33,508 bases of DNA from Rhodoferax sp. OV413 (GTDB lineage: Bacteria > Pseudomonadota > Gammaproteobacteria > Pseudomonadales > Pseudohongiellaceae): assembly GCA_943330915.2 (NCBI GenBank), contig CALQJO020000031.1:1-33508 (forward strand), given 5' to 3'. The first letter of the stretch is position 1. Each line of letters begins with the position of its first letter. The notes beneath the pieces are model-generated. The model searched no databases. It was not told the DNA's origin and worked only from the letters and a program-made list of their open reading frames with translations. The translations under genes and the position numbers were made by a program. Positions 24,735-32,485 of this stretch are shown piece by piece.

Positions 24735-26110
24735 TGGTGGTGCCTGCAACACTCAGCAACCGCTTCCTCACGCTCAGAGCTCGGGCATTGTTGGTATTGA
24801 CGGCTATTTTTACGATCTCGCATTTGTTGACGCTCATGGTGTATGAGTCCAACCGTCACCGAGTGGTGCTGCTGACAGAAGCGGTGGATCTGGCTGATCG
24901 CATTATTGGTATTGTTGACCTTGCGGAGCGCTTCCCACAGGCAGATCGGGCGCAGATACTGGCTGCGGCGCAGACCCAGTTTTTGTTTATGTACCCGGAT
25001 GTTATCCAGTCTGCCGACGCGAATTGCGAACAGAACGATTTTTCAATACAGATTACCGAGCGCCTGAACAGGTGGTTTACCTTGTATCCGGGACTTGATG
25101 CCACTGTCTGTGTGGTGGATGTAAGCACGGATCATCGCCTTGCCGATTCCTCAATAGGCTCGGTCTCTGGCCTGGACGCGCTGGTGTACATCGATTTTCC
25201 GGATGGTGAACAAGCCATCTTTCGTGCCATTTTGCCTGAAGCGCAGTCATTGTTCCGGGATATGCTACTGATCTATTTCTTGCTGGTGGGGCTGATCAGT
25301 CTGGGCTTGGGCTGGTTTCTGATCAGCAGAGTACTAACGCCCCTGAGCCAGCTGGCGACGGCAGCCGATGTGATTGGCACCAATCTGGATGCGGTAGCTC
25401 TGGACGAGAGCGGGCCCTCTGAGGTCGCGCGCGCCGCCAGAGCGTTTAACCGCATGCAGACTCGCCTCAAACGCCTTGTGCAGGGCCAGACAGAAATGCT
25501 TGCCGCGGTATCTCATGATCTGCGGTCGGCGGCAACGCGTCTGCAGTTGCGGGCGGAGCTGCTGGACAATGAACCCGAGCGTGAGGGTATGTTGCGAGTA
25601 GTCTCCGATATGCGCCACATGATCGAGTCGGTGCTGGATTTTGTCAGAGGCGTGGAACCGAACGAGACCGCTCGGCGCACGGACGTGCTCGCGCTGCTCG
25701 AAAGTATGATCGAGGATCTGCAGGAAGAAGGGTTCCCGGTGCATTTTGCCGCGCAACAAGACAGCGTTTTTATGATGTGTCGTCCGGTATCGCTGCGTCG
25801 CTGCTTGCAGAACATCATTGATAACGCCATCAAGTATGGCCAACAGGCCTGGGTCAGTTGTGTTGTGGAGCCTGGTTACATCCGGATTATCGTTGAGGAT
25901 CAGGGGCCTGGTGTGGCTGAACATGAGTTGCAAAATATCCTCAAACCGTTTTACCGGCTTGACGGTTCACGCAATCGCGACAGTGGCGGTATTGGTCTGG
26001 GTCTGGCCATCACCCAGAATATTGTGCAGTTGCACGGGGGCAAAGTGTTGATCAGCAATCGCGCCGTCACCACCGGCCTGCACGTCGAAATAGCGTTGCC
26101 GCGACCATGA
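24734..26110 (+). CDS. Membrane sensor histidine kinase (EnvZ-like layout)
   Basis: This 458-aa protein has a first membrane helix (about 18-37), a periplasmic sensor region of about 140 residues, a second helix (about 177-197), HAMP (to about 250), HisKA with the phospho-acceptor H261 (AAVSHDLRSAATRLQLR), and HATPase with N-box NIIDNAIKYG (about 360-369), G1 DQGPGV and G2 GGIGLGLAI. The H-box is unusual: the common T-P after HDLR is replaced by S-A, so the conserved proline is absent. ATG 24734 overlaps the regulator stop. Its own stop overlaps the earP start by 4 nt (ATGA). The signal sensed cannot be told from the sequence; two cysteines lie in the periplasmic part. Confidence 0.92.
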   Translation: MVVPATLSNRFLTLRARALLVLTAIFTISHLLTLMVYESNRHRVVLLTEAVDLADRIIGIVDLAERFPQADRAQILAAAQTQFLFMYPDVIQSADANCEQNDFSIQITERLNRWFTLYPGLDATVCVVDVSTDHRLADSSIGSVSGLDALVYIDFPDGEQAIFRAILPEAQSLFRDMLLIYFLLVGLISLGLGWFLISRVLTPLSQLATAADVIGTNLDAVALDESGPSEVARAARAFNRMQTRLKRLVQGQTEMLAAVSHDLRSAATRLQLRAELLDNEPEREGMLRVVSDMRHMIESVLDFVRGVEPNETARRTDVLALLESMIEDLQEEGFPVHFAAQQDSVFMMCRPVSLRRCLQNIIDNAIKYGQQAWVSCVVEPGYIRIIVEDQGPGVAEHELQNILKPFYRLDGSRNRDSGGIGLGLAITQNIVQLHGGKVLISNRAVTTGLHVEIALPRP

Positions 26111-27318
26111 CATCACGGTGGATCATCTTTTGCTCGATCATCGATAACTTCGGCGACATCGGGGTGTGCTGGCGGCTGGCGCGCCAGCTGGTCGATGAAC
26201 ACCGGCGTGATGTGGAGCTCTGGGTGGATGACTGGTCGGCGTTGTCAGGGTTTCTGGCGGCGCAGATCCCTGCCATCAACAACTCGCCGGTTTTTCCAGA
26301 GCAGCAAGCAATGACGGCCGCAGGCGTCTGTATCCGACATTGGCATAACCCCTGGCAAGCGTTGCCAGTGACCGATCAGCAGATTGCCGGCGCCGATGTC
26401 ATTATTGAGGCGTTCGGTTGTGAGCTGCCGGCCAGTGTTAAAGAGGCGATGAGCACGGCAAACAGCCCTGTGTTATGGCTGAATCTGGAATACCTGAGTG
26501 CCGAAGCGTGGGTGAAAGAATGTCACGGCCTGCCGTCTCCGCAGAACCTGTCTCCTCTGGTAAAAAAATTCTTCTTTTTCCCGGGATTTGAGCAAGGCAC
26601 CGGCGGACTGTTACGTGAGGCGACACTGACCAGTCAGCATGAGCAGTGGCAACAGGAGCAGCAGGTTCTTCGTCAGCGTTTGCTGCACAATGCCGGGCTG
26701 TTAGAGTTTTTGCAGGCTGATGTGCTGCTGGTTTCTCTGTTCAGTTACGACACGCCGGCGCTGGCTAGTTGGCTTAATGCGTTACAGGCACAGACACAAG
26801 AGGTGGTGTGTTTTGTACCCGAAGGCAAAAGTCTGGCAGCGGTGGCCAGATGTTTTGCCAGAGATCGGCTGGTGCCCGGCGAGATTGCACGGGTTGGTGC
26901 CCTGACAGTGGTGGCAATGCCCTTCGGTTCACAAACGGATTACGATCAGCTGCTCAGTCTGTGTGACTTTAATGTCGTGCGCGGAGAGGACTCCTTTGTG
27001 CGTGCGCAATGGGCTGCCCGCCCAATGCTCTGGCATATATACCCTCAGGCTGACGGGGTGCATCTCCAGAAGCTTGAGGCATTTGAGAGACTGTATCTTG
27101 ATGGATTGAATCCGGACGCCGCCAAAGCCTGGCACGCGTTCTCAAATGGCTGGAATCTGGGTGAAGATTGCCACGAAGTGTGGCATCATCTGCGCCCTCA
27201 ACTTTCGAGCTTGCAGTCGCATGCCCGAAAATGGCAGAAAAAACTGGCTGCTATGCCTGATTTGTCTGCGAATCTGGTGAATTTTGAAACCCTTACTAAA
27301 TTGAGTGCTCACCCATGA
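26107..27318 (+). CDS. earP: EF-P arginine-32 rhamnosyltransferase
   Basis: This 403-aa protein is EarP, which moves rhamnose from TDP-rhamnose to arginine 32 of elongation factor P. That modification lets EF-P rescue ribosomes stalled on polyproline. The N-terminal signature [18 protein letters not shown] carries D13 and D17, which match the catalytic aspartates known in the family. The nucleotide-sugar site region appears as [25 protein letters not shown] (about 290-314). Length is normal. The 5' end overlaps the histidine-kinase gene by 4 nt and the 3' end overlaps efp by 4 nt, so kinase, modifier and substrate genes are translationally linked. EarP next to efp is the usual arrangement; the upstream two-component genes are the unusual part. 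Confidence 0.95.
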   Translation: MTSRWIIFCSIIDNFGDIGVCWRLARQLVDEHRRDVELWVDDWSALSGFLAAQIPAINNSPVFPEQQAMTAAGVCIRHWHNPWQALPVTDQQIAGADVIIEAFGCELPASVKEAMSTANSPVLWLNLEYLSAEAWVKECHGLPSPQNLSPLVKKFFFFPGFEQGTGGLLREATLTSQHEQWQQEQQVLRQRLLHNAGLLEFLQADVLLVSLFSYDTPALASWLNALQAQTQEVVCFVPEGKSLAAVARCFARDRLVPGEIARVGALTVVAMPFGSQTDYDQLLSLCDFNVVRGEDSFVRAQWAARPMLWHIYPQADGVHLQKLEAFERLYLDGLNPDAAKAWHAFSNGWNLGEDCHEVWHHLRPQLSSLQSHARKWQKKLAAMPDLSANLVNFETLTKLSAHP

Positions 27319-27881
27319 AAACCGCACAAGAAATCAAACCCGGCCAGGTCATCATGATCGATGGTTCGCCCTGGAAAGTTCAGAAAAACGAGTTCAACCG
27401 CGCTGGCCGCAGTTCAGCTATCAACAAGATGAAGCTGAAAAACATTCTGAACGGCATGCAGACCGAAACCACGTTCAAGTGTGACGACAAACTGGAATAC
27501 ATCGTTCTGGAGCAAAAAGAGGTTACCTACTCCTATTTCGCAGATCCCATGTACGTGTTTGTTGATACCGAATACGAACAGATCGAGATTGAAAAGGACG
27601 ACCTGGAAAACGTATTGATGTACATCGAAGATGGGATGGAAGACGTGTGTCAGGCCGTGTTCTACGGCACCAAGGTGATTTCCGTCGATCTGCCTAAAAA
27701 CATCGTGCGTCAGATAGCGTACACCGAGCCCTCAGCGCGCGGTGATACCTCAGGCAAAGTGACCAAGATTGCGCGCTTGGCCAACGGCCATGAACTGCAG
27801 GTTTCCTCGTTCTGCGAAATCGGCGACTACATCGAGATCGACACACTGACCGGCGAATACAAGTCACGCGTCAAGCGTTAA
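27315..27881 (+). CDS. efp: Elongation factor P (Arg32 type)
   Basis: This 188-aa protein is elongation factor P, which binds between the ribosomal P and E sites and promotes peptide-bond formation at consecutive prolines. It has the KOW-like N-terminal domain with the modification loop [13 protein letters not shown]. Counting from the ATG, residue 32 is arginine, as expected for the EarP pathway; a lysine would indicate EpmA-type modification. Two OB-fold domains follow, ending in the conserved [19 protein letters not shown]. Its start overlaps the earP stop (ATGA). It is the last gene of the operon, and the next gene starts 149 bp downstream. Confidence 0.97.
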   Translation: MKTAQEIKPGQVIMIDGSPWKVQKNEFNRAGRSSAINKMKLKNILNGMQTETTFKCDDKLEYIVLEQKEVTYSYFADPMYVFVDTEYEQIEIEKDDLENVLMYIEDGMEDVCQAVFYGTKVISVDLPKNIVRQIAYTEPSARGDTSGKVTKIARLANGHELQVSSFCEIGDYIEIDTLTGEYKSRVKR

Positions 27882-27896
27882 TGATCCAAACGGTGA

Positions 27897-27944
27897 CTGC
27901 AGGCGGAATCGAATAACTGCCTGCAGGCTTTGCTCTGAGCCTGC
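27897..27944 (+). terminator. Two overlapping hairpins after efp (possible terminator)
   Basis: CTGCAGGC (27897-27904) pairs with GCCTGCAG (27919-27926). GCAGGCT (27923-27929) can instead pair with AGCCTGC (27938-27944). The shared bases mean that only one can form at a time. No T-run follows, so intrinsic termination is uncertain. Confidence 0.35.
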
Positions 27945-28030
27945 CGTGCCTGCGTCGTTATGTCGCATGCACGGGGCAAGACAAACGCGCATAATTCAGA
28001 TCAACCTTCCCAACAACTGAGGGCGCAACC

Positions 28031-28627
28031 ATGAAACGATTCTCCGCACTGCTGCTGATGCCTTTGTTATTGCTGCTGGCAACCGCAGGCCACGCAGATG
28101 ATTATCTGAAAACAATCAAAGAGTTTTCACTGACAGATCAACGCGGTGTGACACACACCATGGATGAGTATGTCGATAAGGATTATGTGGTCATGTACAT
28201 CCACGGTTCAGGTTGCCCGATTGCGCGCCTGTCGGTGCCGACTTTCCTGTCGATCCGCGATGATTACCAGCCAAAAAATATTCAGTTCCTGATGCTCAAT
28301 TCCTTCATTCAGGACGACATCCCGCGCATCGCCAAAGAAGCTGAGGATTTCAAGATTGATTTCCCGATTCTTAAAGATGCCGATCAGTCTGTTGCCCGCT
28401 CGCTGGGTGTTGAGCGCACTGCCGAAGTGTTCATCATTGACCCCAAAACCCGCAAGGTGTTGTTCCGTGGACCCATTGACGACTCACTGGGCTATGAGAC
28501 CCAGCGCGTCAACACCGAGCACAACTATCTGCGTGATGCGTTGGACACGGTGATGGCCGGTGGCACGGTTGATATCAATGACATCCCTGATTCCAAAGGC
28601 TGTCTGGTTGGCTTTTTCCTGAGCTGA
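28031..28627 (+). CDS. Exported redoxin/thioredoxin-fold protein
   Basis: This 198-aa protein has a signal peptide (residues 1-22, cleavage after GHA) and a thioredoxin-like core: FSLTDQRGVTHTMDEYVDKDYVVMYIHGSGCPIARLSVPTF, then ADQSVARSLGVERTAEVFIIDPKTRKVLFRGPIDD. The active site has a single cysteine, C62 in GSGCPIAR, instead of a CxxC pair. The only other cysteine in the mature protein is C191 in the tail (DSKGCLVGF). Periplasmic redoxins with a C-terminal GC motif form a recognisable group of uncertain function; C62-C191 disulfide cycling is possible. The start has TGAGGG about 8 nt upstream. The gene is convergent with the amidohydrolase gene. Confidence 0.82.
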   Translation: MKRFSALLLMPLLLLLATAGHADDYLKTIKEFSLTDQRGVTHTMDEYVDKDYVVMYIHGSGCPIARLSVPTFLSIRDDYQPKNIQFLMLNSFIQDDIPRIAKEAEDFKIDFPILKDADQSVARSLGVERTAEVFIIDPKTRKVLFRGPIDDSLGYETQRVNTEHNYLRDALDTVMAGGTVDINDIPDSKGCLVGFFLS

Positions 28628-28644
28628 GACTGCATCAGCTCGGG
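28618..28644. terminator. Hairpin between the convergent redoxin and amidohydrolase genes
   Basis: Arms CCTGAGCTGA (28618-28627) and TCAGCTCGGG (28635-28644) pair over 10 bp, with one T-G wobble, around a 7-nt loop. The stem spans the redoxin stop and ends at the amidohydrolase stop, so it could serve both transcripts. The T-runs are short or absent. Confidence 0.4.
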
Positions 28645-30285
28645 TTATTGCGCATCGGTTGATCGCACGATCAGCCCTGGTCGTGCGCCGGTCATGCTTC
28701 TATCCTTCAAGACAGCCTGACCGGCAACAAACACATGCACGGCACCTTCAGCGTACTGGTGCGGATCCGCAAAACTGGTCCGCTCATTCACCTCGGCAAT
28801 ATCCAGCACGGCAATATCGGCAACGGCGCCTGCCACCAGGCGGCCACGATGGGTCATCTTTAAGCGATCTGCCGGCATACCACTGACTTTATGGATCGCT
28901 GTGTGCACAGGAATAATGCCAAGGTCCCGCGCATAGTGACCAATCAGACGCGCAAACGTACCGTAATTTCTGGGATGGACTGCGCGATCGGAGGGCCCCT
29001 CAATGCCGCCATCCGAGGCAATCATGGTGCGCGGATGCCGCATGATGTTGTGAATATCCTCTTCCACCATGGCATGGAAAACAGCGCTGCAGTTGCCGGC
29101 AGCCACCAAGTCCATCAGCAGGTCTGCTGCGTTGACTTTGGTGGTTTCAAGGCCCTGCCGGCGCAATACCTCGCTCAGGTTAAGTCCGTTGAGCGTGGCA
29201 TCATGGGGGCAGCCCACCAGCACCACGTTGGCAGGGTCATTCCCACCACGGTCGACTTCGATGTTGTACACAATATCGTTGCGCAGTCGTGCGCGTTGGG
29301 TGGCATCTGCCATACGCACCAGCAGCGCCTCACGACCGCCATCCAGCGCCCAGCCAGGGAACAGAATCTGTAGATTGGTGGAGGACGCTGTATACGGATA
29401 CTGGTCGATGGACACATCCACGCCGCGGGCGATGGCCTCATCGACCAAACGCAATGATTCTACCGAACTGCCCCACATGGGGGCGCCCACCACCTTGTGA
29501 TGGGTGAGTTGGGTAGGCAGCCCGCCTTCTTCGCCGATGCGGATGGTCTCGGCAACGCTGTCGAGCAGGCCCAAGCCCTCTTCGCGCATGTGGCTGATAT
29601 ACATGCCGCCGTATTCGCCGGCAACACGGACCAGCTCAATGACCTCTTCGGTGCTGGCAAAACGGCCAGGGGCATAGATCAGGCCTGACGACAGGCCAAA
29701 GGCGCCCTGTTGCATACCCAGCGCAACCTGATCGCGCATCCCCTGCATTTCCTCTTCGGTCGCCGGGCGGTCATCTTCGCCAACAATCAAGCCGCGGATA
29801 GAACCATGCCCGATGTAACTGCCAAAATTCACCGCGGCAGGCAAGGCTGCGATGGCATCAAAGGTGTCTGACAGTGGTAACGGGGAGCCGCCGTCATTGC
29901 CACCGATCACCGTGGTAACGCCCTGCCGGATCAGATTCTCCGCGTCCGGCCAGCCAAAAATACCTTGATCTGTGTTGTCATCAAGAGCATGGCTATGAAT
30001 ATCGATAAACCCCGGCGTGATCGCCAGCCCGCTCACATCAATAACTTCCCTGGCTGTAAATTCCCCGAGTTCACCAACCGCCGCAATCAGCTGGCCAGTG
30101 ATGGCGATGTCGCCCTCAACAGGCAGTTCGTCGGCCCCGCTGAAGAGCAGGCCGCCGCGCAATACGGTGTCGTAGCTGGGTATCACTGCAGGATCTGCGG
30201 GCGGTAGCGAAGTGGTTTCGGTTGCGTTGTCGGAGCAGGCACTCACGGCGGTGAGTAAAATCAGGCAGGCTAGTTGCTTATTCAT
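28645..30285 (-). CDS. Lipoprotein amidohydrolase of the N-acyl-D-amino-acid deacylase family
   Basis: This 546-aa protein has a lipoprotein signal (MNKQLACLILLTAVSAC, lipid site C17), so it should be anchored in a membrane facing the periplasm. The catalytic part is a D-aminoacylase-type amidohydrolase. The metal motif is H97-x-H99 in GFIDIHSHALDD, with GVTTVIGGNDGGS, GLSSGLIYAPGRFAS, YISHMREEG, THHKVVG, DQYPYTASSTNL and MIASDGGIEG following in family order, and a C-terminal return to the beta sandwich (GAVADIAVLDI). Such enzymes release D-amino acids from N-acyl derivatives; related members act as dihydropyrimidinase-like or dipeptidase enzymes, so the substrate is not certain. No good ribosome site precedes ATG 30285, but the lipobox fixes the N-terminus. 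Confidence 0.88.
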   Translation of the reverse strand: MNKQLACLILLTAVSACSDNATETTSLPPADPAVIPSYDTVLRGGLLFSGADELPVEGDIAITGQLIAAVGELGEFTAREVIDVSGLAITPGFIDIHSHALDDNTDQGIFGWPDAENLIRQGVTTVIGGNDGGSPLPLSDTFDAIAALPAAVNFGSYIGHGSIRGLIVGEDDRPATEEEMQGMRDQVALGMQQGAFGLSSGLIYAPGRFASTEEVIELVRVAGEYGGMYISHMREEGLGLLDSVAETIRIGEEGGLPTQLTHHKVVGAPMWGSSVESLRLVDEAIARGVDVSIDQYPYTASSTNLQILFPGWALDGGREALLVRMADATQRARLRNDIVYNIEVDRGGNDPANVVLVGCPHDATLNGLNLSEVLRRQGLETTKVNAADLLMDLVAAGNCSAVFHAMVEEDIHNIMRHPRTMIASDGGIEGPSDRAVHPRNYGTFARLIGHYARDLGIIPVHTAIHKVSGMPADRLKMTHRGRLVAGAVADIAVLDIAEVNERTSFADPHQYAEGAVHVFVAGQAVLKDRSMTGARPGLIVRSTDAQ

Positions 30286-30316
30286 AATGGGCGGCGCACG
30301 TTATCCGATAAAGTGA

Positions 30317-30345
30317 TTGACTTATGTGTCTGTCGTTTCGATTAT
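30317..30345 (+). promoter_or_regulatory. Candidate sigma-70 promoter of the GGDEF gene
   Basis: TTGACT (30317-30322, 5 of 6 matches) and GATTAT (30340-30345, 4 of 6 matches) are separated by exactly 17 bp. The leader of about 90 nt would include a short ACGCC/GGCGT hairpin. An 8-bp inverted pair GTCGTTTC (30332-30339) / GAAACGAC (30402-30409) spans the start region. Confidence 0.4.
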
Positions 30346-30440
30346 TCATTAAATGGTTAAAAATGACGCCCTTTTTTGGCGTATCCGTCCGTAATATCTC
30401 AGAAACGACGAGTATCGCAAGACTTTTTGGATGATTGAAA

Positions 30441-31262
30441 ATGGTTCTGGAATTTCTGAATAACGGCGTCCCCATGACGCATGAGGATCGCACAAATAAA
30501 CGATGGCTGATCATCGCCACCATTACCGTGATTGCAGTGAGTGCGTCACTTGCCATTACCTATGCGGTATTGTGGCTGACCGGTTACGACATGCTGCCGA
30601 TGTTTTTTATTATCGCAACGGTCGCGCCTCTGCTGATTGCGCCGGTGACAACCTGGTCCATTATCAGCTTGTTGGTCAATATCCAGAAACTGGAAGAGGC
30701 CTATCGCAATCTGGCGACACACGACGATCTGACCCGCTTGCTTCGCCGCGGAACATTTCTGACGCAAAGCCAGACTTTTGCCTGCCTGTGTGCCCGCAAC
30801 AAACAAACCATGTCATTTGCCACTCTTGATCTGGACCGATTCAAGGACGTCAATGACCAGCACGGACACGGCGCTGGTGACGAGGTACTGAAGGCGTTTG
30901 CTGATATTCTGCGGCAGTCGATCAGAGCCAGTGATCTGGCCGGGCGTCTGGGTGGTGAAGAGTTTGCGATCGCTCTGCCGGCCACATCGGTTCAGGAGGC
31001 ATTGATAGTGCTGGAGAGAATTCGCATCAAAACTGAACAAACCGAGTTGCCGTATCTTGGCAAAGCGCTGCGTTTTACCGTGAGCATCGGGGTCAGTGAT
31101 GCACACGGCAAACAGTTGGAAGATATTGACTACCTGATCAAATCCTCCGATGCCCAGCTTTATGAAGCCAAACGTCGCGGGCGTAACCGCATAGAAAGAG
31201 ACTCACCTGACGATCTGTTTTCCGGATTTGACAGCACACAAGGGTCCACGCCGGCGCAGTAA
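30441..31262 (+). CDS. Membrane-bound diguanylate cyclase (GGDEF domain)
   Basis: This 273-aa protein has two membrane helices (about 23-45 and 52-78), a short coiled linker (IQKLEEAYRNLATHDDLTRLLRR) and a GGDEF domain. The active site is GGEEF at 171-175, which is competent for c-di-GMP synthesis. The metal aspartate region reads LDLDRFKDVND, and the inhibitory I-site RASD lies at 162-165, five residues ahead of GGEEF, as in product-inhibited cyclases. No separate periplasmic sensor domain is present. The ATG 30441 has a weak GGAT site; a TTG two codons earlier and ATG 30474 are alternatives. It is convergent with the VOC gene. Confidence 0.9.
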   Translation: MVLEFLNNGVPMTHEDRTNKRWLIIATITVIAVSASLAITYAVLWLTGYDMLPMFFIIATVAPLLIAPVTTWSIISLLVNIQKLEEAYRNLATHDDLTRLLRRGTFLTQSQTFACLCARNKQTMSFATLDLDRFKDVNDQHGHGAGDEVLKAFADILRQSIRASDLAGRLGGEEFAIALPATSVQEALIVLERIRIKTEQTELPYLGKALRFTVSIGVSDAHGKQLEDIDYLIKSSDAQLYEAKRRGRNRIERDSPDDLFSGFDSTQGSTPAQ

Positions 31263-31276
31263 CACTCCAGCGCCGG
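31251..31276. terminator. Short GC-rich hairpin between the GGDEF and VOC genes
   Basis: CCGGCGC (31251-31257) and GCGCCGG (31270-31276) form a perfect 7-bp stem around a 12-nt loop that contains the GGDEF stop codon. It lies between convergent stops 27 bp apart. There is no T-run, so its role in termination is uncertain. Confidence 0.3.
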
Positions 31277-31289
31277 GCCTGCCTGACAC

Positions 31290-32366
31290 TCAAAGACTGC
31301 AATCGCCCCCGAACTCATTGCCACCGCCGCAGTATGTATGGTGCTGCAGCTGGATATGGATGCCGTCCGGGTCAGCAAAATACACTTCCGGGGTGCCGCC
31401 CGGAGCGCCGCCGCGTTCCGGCATGCGTCTGCTCACCCAGTGCTGCAGGGGCGCTGCCGGCTGTCCTTCAGTACGCGGTGTCATGCCATAGTCGGTCAGC
31501 CGTTGCAGCACAGACTGTTCCGTAAAGTCCTCAATATTCAGGCTGGCATGATCAATGCGCCCGGCTTGCGCGGGTGTGCCGGGCTGCGTGCCGCCCACAA
31601 ACATCAGGAACTGATTGCCATCATTGATACCCAGAACCGGGAAGGTTCCCTGGAACGCCTGATTCTCGATACCAAACAGTTTTCGGTAGAAATCATTGCT
31701 AAGTTCGAAGTTGGCGACATACGTCGTCATGTGATTGATTTCGCGCAGGCGAATCAGACCTGGGCCCGGGGCCACTTCCGCAGTGCAGGCTTCGTCACCG
31801 CGCCCGCACGATTCGATACTGGAGAGCTGAAACACGACACCATCTCTATCTGCCACAAACAGCTCGTGGTTATCTGCGAGCATGGTATCGCCCTCACCAG
31901 GCATGCGCTCGAGCCAGCTGTGCATGGCGCGGGTCATGGGCGGCGCTTGATTGCTCATGCTGTCGACGGTGCGGTTGACGCCATGATCGGACAATCTGGC
32001 TTGCAGGCGATACCGGTCGGGGTCAATGGCGCTTAATCCAAAGTGGCTGATGTGGGGCTGCTGACCCTCACGCACCGGTTCCAGTGTAAAGTACTGCGGG
32101 CCGCTGCCAATTTGCAGTGCTACCCGCTGACCTACCCGCGAGACCACCGCAGACCCGAACAGTCCCTGATAAAACGCCAGCGATCGCTCAACATCGCTCA
32201 CCCGCAGGCCAAAATTATGATAACCATGCACTGGAATAGAGGCAGCGCTCGCTTGCTGTGCGACACTTCGCATGGCCAGCGGCATCAGCGGCAGCGCCAT
32301 CAGCAGGCTGCGACGCGAGATTTTTAAGGGTGATACCGGTGTTGTTTTGTCAGCAGATGCTGTCAT
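31290..32366 (-). CDS. Tat-exported VOC (glyoxalase/dioxygenase-fold) protein with two domains
   Basis: This 358-aa protein begins with a twin-arginine signal (ISRRSLLMALPLMPLA, R18-R19) with cleavage near residue 41. Two VOC-type modules follow. The first runs from about 50 to 185, beginning HNFGLRVSDVERSLAFYQGLFG; the second from about 210 to 345, beginning HMTTYVANFELSNDFYRKLFG and ending PEVYFADPDGIHIQLQHH. Candidate metal ligands are H50, H112 or H115 and E174 in the first module, and H215, H275 and E332 in the second, by position only. VOC proteins include glyoxalases, ring-cleaving dioxygenases and binding proteins; the reaction is not clear here. Tat export suggests folding with a cofactor before transport. 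ATG 32366 has GGAGAG 7 nt upstream. Confidence 0.85.
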   Translation of the reverse strand: MTASADKTTPVSPLKISRRSLLMALPLMPLAMRSVAQQASAASIPVHGYHNFGLRVSDVERSLAFYQGLFGSAVVSRVGQRVALQIGSGPQYFTLEPVREGQQPHISHFGLSAIDPDRYRLQARLSDHGVNRTVDSMSNQAPPMTRAMHSWLERMPGEGDTMLADNHELFVADRDGVVFQLSSIESCGRGDEACTAEVAPGPGLIRLREINHMTTYVANFELSNDFYRKLFGIENQAFQGTFPVLGINDGNQFLMFVGGTQPGTPAQAGRIDHASLNIEDFTEQSVLQRLTDYGMTPRTEGQPAAPLQHWVSRRMPERGGAPGGTPEVYFADPDGIHIQLQHHTYCGGGNEFGGDCSL

Positions 32367-32385
32367 GGCTGCTCTCCGCACTTCA

Positions 32386-32417
32386 TGTTGAGTGACGTTT
32401 GTTGTTGAGTGACGTCA
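32386..32417. repeat. 13-bp direct repeat ahead of the VOC gene (candidate regulator sites)
   Basis: TGTTGAGTGACGT occurs at 32386-32398 and again at 32403-32415, a 17-bp period. The second copy ends inside the palindrome TGACGTCA (32410-32417). Both lie 20-50 bp ahead of the VOC start, where a regulator could act. Confidence 0.45.
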
Positions 32418-32485
32418 GAATGTGATGACGCCGGTTGGTGATGCTGCTGTTGTTTTCACCAGTGTAGCCCTTGAATTCCGCAGAG

